Source: Tuberibacillus sp. Marseille-P3662 (GTDB lineage: Bacteria > Bacillota > Bacilli > Bacillales > Sporolactobacillaceae). From it: a stretch of DNA of 64,000 nucleotides. Positions 60,764 to 64,000 of the stretch are shown piece by piece. Location of the stretch: assembly GCF_900178005.1 (NCBI RefSeq), contig NZ_FXBS01000002.1, positions 1-64,000 on the forward strand. The letters are read 5' to 3'. Every line of letters starts with the position of its first letter. Position 1 is the stretch's first letter. Under the pieces are notes generated by a model that searched no databases, had not been told where the DNA came from, and saw only the letters and a program-made list of their open reading frames with translations. The position numbers were made by a program, and so were the translations under genes.

Positions 60764-61327
60764 ATGAGTGAAGCTTATGTTAACGATGCTGAAGCGGCCA
60801 TTTCCGAAGCAAAATCATTGGTCATTGACGCCCTTGCCGAAACGATGGATTTATACGGGGTCACACGAAGCGTTGGTACGTTGTACGGAACCATGTATCT
60901 TGAAAATGACATGACATTAGATGAGATGCGTGAAGAGCTAGGTATGAGTAAACCAAGCATGAGCACCGGGGTTAAAAGATTACAGGAATTCAACATCGTC
61001 AAAAAAACGTTCCAAAAGGGAACGAGAAAAAACACTTATATTGCTGAGAAAGATTTTTTTCGTTTCTTTGAAAACTTTTTCACTAAGAAATGGGAACGCG
61101 AGGCGCAACTTAACTTAGAAGCTATTTCACATGCTCAAGCACGGCTACAAAAAGTGATTGATTCAAACGATGCTCCCAATGCATCAAAAGAAAAGGCACA
61201 AGACATTTTTCAGCAGTTCGAGGAGTCAAAACCTTATTATTATTGGTTAAAAAAACTTGTAAACTCGATTGAAAGCGGCGATTTATTTAAGTATATTCCC
61301 TTTGATGACAATCATCCATACGACTAA
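60764..61327 (+). CDS. GbsR/MarR-family transcriptional regulator (copy 2)
   Basis: A 187-residue winged-helix regulator closely related to the one at 29687: DLYGVTRSVGTLYGTMYLEN, helix-turn-helix LDEMREELGMSKPSMSTGVK and wing KTFQKGTRKNTYIAEKDFF. It has AAAGGGGGG before the ATG at 60764. It lies directly upstream of a glycine-betaine-type binding protein on the same strand, so it most likely controls that gene in response to choline or a related osmolyte. Confidence 0.92.
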   Translation: MSEAYVNDAEAAISEAKSLVIDALAETMDLYGVTRSVGTLYGTMYLENDMTLDEMREELGMSKPSMSTGVKRLQEFNIVKKTFQKGTRKNTYIAEKDFFRFFENFFTKKWEREAQLNLEAISHAQARLQKVIDSNDAPNASKEKAQDIFQQFEESKPYYYWLKKLVNSIESGDLFKYIPFDDNHPYD

Positions 61328-61378
61328 TGTTCAACAACGTTGAGATATATTCATTTATCCAGGAGGCACTTAAAATTT

Positions 61379-62296
61379 ATGTTGAGGAAGAACAAACTGA
61401 TTCACCTAGTCTGTATTTTAGGACTTATAATCGCTCTAGCAGCATGTGGTAACAGTAATGGTTCGAACCATTCGGATCAAAAAACGGCGGACAATCTCGG
61501 TAATAAAGACATCACCCTCTCTTATGTGGCGTGGGTATCGGCGATTGCCAGTAACCATGTTATGGAAGCTGTCCTTGAAGACGCGGGCTATAATGTGACC
61601 TTAAAACAAATTACATCAGGGGCCATGTATTCGAGTGTGGCTGATGGTACCTCAGATGCCACCGTTTGTGCTTGGCTACCATACACAGATAAAAGTTATT
61701 GGGAAAAATACAAAGATAATCTTGTTGACCTTGGTCCTCATATTCACAAGGCACCGCTTGGGCTCGTTGTTCCAGAGTATATGGACGTTGACTCTATTGA
61801 GGATTTAGCAAAGAATAAAAATGGCATCGGCGAGAAAACGGATTGGACGATTACTGGTATTGATGCTGGTGCCGGGCAAATGCAAGTAACCCGAAAAAAA
61901 GTGATGACGGGATACGGTCTGGATAAGTGGCATCTCAAATCCAGTTCTGGCACAGCGATGACCGCAGCATTGCAAAAAGCCATCAAGAATAAAGAACCCA
62001 TTATCGTGACGCTTTGGTCACCGCATTGGGCCTTCTCAGATTTTGACCTGAAATACTTGAAAGACCCGAAAAACTTTTACGGCGACCCGGATGATATCAA
62101 AATATTAACACGCAAAGGGTTAAAAGAAGATTCACCGGCTGCTAACAAGATTTTAGATCAATTCCATTGGAAAAAAGAAAATATGCAGAAAATCATGTCC
62201 ATGATCCATAATGGCCTGGAACCAAAAGAAGCTGCTCGAAAATGGGTCGACAACCATCAAGACATTGTCTCTGAATGGACGAAAGGTGTTCAATAA
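61379..62296 (+). CDS. Glycine betaine/proline betaine-type substrate-binding lipoprotein (OpuAC-like)
   Basis: A 305-residue lipoprotein: signal peptide with lipobox ALAACGN, then an OpuAC-type binding domain. Aromatic residues that form the quaternary-ammonium cage family-wide are present in LSYVAWVSAIASNHVMEAVL, VCAWLPYTDKSYWEKY and IVTLWSPHWAFSDFDLKYL. The ATG at 61379 has AGGAGG twelve bases upstream. No ABC ATPase or permease gene accompanies it, so it must share a transporter encoded elsewhere or act alone. Confidence 0.92.
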   Translation: MLRKNKLIHLVCILGLIIALAACGNSNGSNHSDQKTADNLGNKDITLSYVAWVSAIASNHVMEAVLEDAGYNVTLKQITSGAMYSSVADGTSDATVCAWLPYTDKSYWEKYKDNLVDLGPHIHKAPLGLVVPEYMDVDSIEDLAKNKNGIGEKTDWTITGIDAGAGQMQVTRKKVMTGYGLDKWHLKSSSGTAMTAALQKAIKNKEPIIVTLWSPHWAFSDFDLKYLKDPKNFYGDPDDIKILTRKGLKEDSPAANKILDQFHWKKENMQKIMSMIHNGLEPKEAARKWVDNHQDIVSEWTKGVQ

Positions 62297-62320
62297 ACGG
62301 ACAGGCATTCAAATCAAAAC

Positions 62321-62362
62321 CGGTTCAAGACGCGTTTCCACGCGTTCTGAACCGTTTTTTTT
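62321..62362 (+). terminator. Intrinsic terminator after the binding-protein gene
   Basis: CGGTTCAAGACGCG pairs with CGCGTTCTGAACCG (13 of 14 positions, six-base loop), followed by eight Ts. It faces the convergent ABC-F gene. Confidence 0.9.
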
Positions 62363-62378
62363 GTTTATGAATCATTTA

Positions 62379-64000
62379 TCAACTATCAAGCATTTTTTCA
62401 AGTTCACCAATCCGTTGTCGAATCGATCGAATGTCATTCAGTTGTTCCCTTTGCTCAGCTTCGGACATGCCCGTGGTATCTGCCGTCATTAATTGCGTCA
62501 AAGTCATTTCCAGCCTTTGGCGTTCATTTTCCCAATGCTGTTCTCGAGCTCCGCGATCGAGCTGCTTAGCTTGTTGCATAAATTCATCGTAGCCTCCGGG
62601 GTAATCATGGACTGTGTGGTTATTTAATTGGATCACCCGGTTGGCTATTTTGCTAAGCAAGTAGCGGTCGTGTGAGACGAGCACGATCCCCCCAGGATAA
62701 GACTGCAAGATATCCTCAATGATTTCACGCGTGTCAACGTCTAGGAAATTGGTCGGTTCATCGAGGACAAGTAGATTAGCGTCGCTTAAATACAACTTCA
62801 AGAATGCGACCCGGCATTTTTCACCCATGCTTAAGTCACGCATTTTTTTGAATACGTCGTCCTGCTTGAATAGAAAACATCCTAGCAGCGTCCTCGCTTC
62901 GGACTGGGTCATATCTGGTAAAGATAGCAAACTGTCGAGAATCGTTTGATGATTGTTTAAGTTACCAAGTTCTTGGGCAAAGTAACCGATCTTCGTTTGC
63001 GGATGTGTTGCTACTTTTCCAGCTGTCGGTGCCAGTGCCCCAATTAACAATTTAAGAAGCGTTGTTTTTCCAGAACCATTGGGACCTATCACAGCGATAC
63101 GATCACCCCGATTGATAGACAAGTTTACTCTCTCAAACATCGGTTGATCGTCATACGAGAATGAAAGCTCTTCCGCTTTCAGTAACTTTCTGGCGTTAAA
63201 TTCACTGGCATCTAGGTGTATTTTTAACTTTGAATCAGCGCGTGGTTTTTTGACCTGTTCGTTCTCCAATCGCTCCAGTTCTGACTCCTTCGCTTTAAAT
63301 CGTGTCACGTTCTTTTTCGCTTTTGCCTTAAGAACAGGATTGTTGCCTGCCGCCTGATGCGCTTGCTGAAACCACTTTTGATAACGATTAATCGCATCCA
63401 TTAATTCTTGGCGTTTTTTCTCCTGTTTCTTATGAAGCGCAACCTGTGTCTGTCGTTCAATCGCTTTTTGTTCTTGATAGGCTGTATAACCACCTGTATA
63501 GCGCAGGCTTCCATCCACAGTTAATTCATAGATAGCGTGGGCTGTTCGATCGAGAAAGCGCCGGTCGTGGGATACGAACAATACAGCACCAGAATAATGT
63601 TGTAACCATTCTTCCAGCCATGACAATGTTTCACCGTCCAAATGGTTGGTCGGTTCATCCATGATGATGAACTGTGGTTTTTCGATCATGAGACGCGCTA
63701 ATTGTGCCCGGGTTTTTTGACCGCCACTCAATGCCTGGAATGGCAAAGCCCATGTTGAGGGATTAAGTTTTACGCGTTGTAGAGTGGCCTCCGCCTCAGA
63801 TTCAAGAGCATAACCATCGAGTTGCAGGAAACGGTCATACACCGTACTATACCGCTCCCATAAGCTATCACTCTGCTCATCTTTTAACTGTGATTGTAAT
63901 GATTCCAGCTGTTGCTTCAGTTCAAACCTTTCTTTGGCTGCCGACTGGACAAATTCAGTTGTCGTTAAATTTGCACCAGTGGTCGGTGCTTGCTCAAGCC
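62379..64000 (-). CDS. ABC-F family ATPase (ribosome-protection type), N-terminus beyond window
   Basis: The frame is open to the right edge, so the start lies outside the window. Visible parts: the first ATPase signature LSGGQKTRAQLARLM and Walker B FIIMDEPTNHLDG, the linker, the second Walker A IGPNGSGKTTLLKLLIG, signature DLSMGEKCRVAFLKLYL and Walker B LLVLDEPTNFLDVDTRE, and a coiled C-terminal tail. Two ATPase domains with no membrane part define ABC-F. The acidic EPTNFLD and the general layout are like VmlR/ExpZ and Vga-type proteins that free ribosomes from antibiotics, but the housekeeping relatives cannot be excluded. Confidence 0.88.
   Translation of the reverse strand, partial: LEQAPTTGANLTTTEFVQSAAKERFELKQQLESLQSQLKDEQSDSLWERYSTVYDRFLQLDGYALESEAEATLQRVKLNPSTWALPFQALSGGQKTRAQLARLMIEKPQFIIMDEPTNHLDGETLSWLEEWLQHYSGAVLFVSHDRRFLDRTAHAIYELTVDGSLRYTGGYTAYQEQKAIERQTQVALHKKQEKKRQELMDAINRYQKWFQQAHQAAGNNPVLKAKAKKNVTRFKAKESELERLENEQVKKPRADSKLKIHLDASEFNARKLLKAEELSFSYDDQPMFERVNLSINRGDRIAVIGPNGSGKTTLLKLLIGALAPTAGKVATHPQTKIGYFAQELGNLNNHQTILDSLLSLPDMTQSEARTLLGCFLFKQDDVFKKMRDLSMGEKCRVAFLKLYLSDANLLVLDEPTNFLDVDTREIIEDILQSYPGGIVLVSHDRYLLSKIANRVIQLNNHTVHDYPGGYDEFMQQAKQLDRGAREQHWENERQRLEMTLTQLMTADTTGMSEAEQREQLNDIRSIRQRIGELEKMLDS

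Overview
The window comes from a low-to-mid GC, endospore-forming Firmicute of the order Bacillales. The evidence is the gene order sprT–cmpA–tex–rsbX–sigB–rsbWVU–rsbTSR–ndoA/ndoAI–alr–ydcC-like–nnrD–acpS–rhomboid, which I recognise from the Bacillus subtilis ydc/sigB region, together with sporulation genes (cmpA, tlp, a Spo0E-type phosphatase, a YdcC-type lipoprotein), T-box and SAM riboswitches, and purine-rich ribosome binding sites with frequent TTG/GTG starts. The sequence alone does not fix the genus.

Layout. 1–1861: the 5' end of a 16S rRNA gene on the minus strand with boxA and two promoters, preceded by a 12-gene tRNA operon (Asn, Ser, Glu, Asp, Gln, Lys, Leu, Leu, Arg, Pro, Gly, Ile) with its own promoter. 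Two odd tRNA-5'-half chimeras sit just upstream of tRNA-Asn and tRNA-Lys. 1.9–15.7 kb: the conserved stress and housekeeping block, with the complete sigma-B partner-switching module, the EndoA toxin-antitoxin pair, alr, nnrD and acpS. 15.7–18.3 kb: the bpsA/bpsB alkylpyrone pair and an unrecognised gene. 18.5–19.9 kb: an NprR/PlcR-type TPR regulator followed at once by a 45-residue exported-peptide gene, which looks like a peptide quorum-sensing pair. 20–31.4 kb: 7Fe ferredoxin, formate dehydrogenase with its DUF1641 partner, a site-2 protease, a metallo-beta-lactamase-fold hydrolase, a 3D-domain wall protein, the BdbCD disulfide pair, a GbsR-type regulator, a DUF1540 mini-protein, and msrA behind a SAM riboswitch.

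31.5–37.5 kb is accessory: a membrane-anchored subtilase, a Cys-containing orphan, a decayed phosphotransferase, a GNAT/small-protein pair bounded by a 31-bp direct repeat, FetAB, Spo0E-like, Tlp. 38–43.2 kb: a six-gene operon (rmlA, rmlB, GT2, WecD-like acetyltransferase, four-TM exporter, wecE) that would make dTDP-4-acetamido-4,6-dideoxyhexose and load it on a lipid carrier. 43.4–46.9 kb: a T-box-controlled ileS of the long, eukaryote-like type. 46.9–55.7 kb: an ABC-2 exporter, Fur-boxed hmoA, a type I toxin with a predictable antisense RNA, an acyl-CoA ligase and an AAC(3)-like enzyme. 56.0–56.5 kb: a palindromic intergenic element with an internal 78-bp tandem amplification. 57.2–64 kb: a VanRS-like two-component system next to a D,D-carboxypeptidase whose promoter carries 11-bp phased repeats, a second GbsR-type regulator with a solitary glycine-betaine-type binding lipoprotein, and an ABC-F protein cut by the window edge.

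The most unusual items are the tRNA-half chimeras, the regulator/peptide pair, the type I toxin-antitoxin locus, the lipid-linked amino-sugar module and the amplified repeat element. All calls are by eye; no database or folding program was run.
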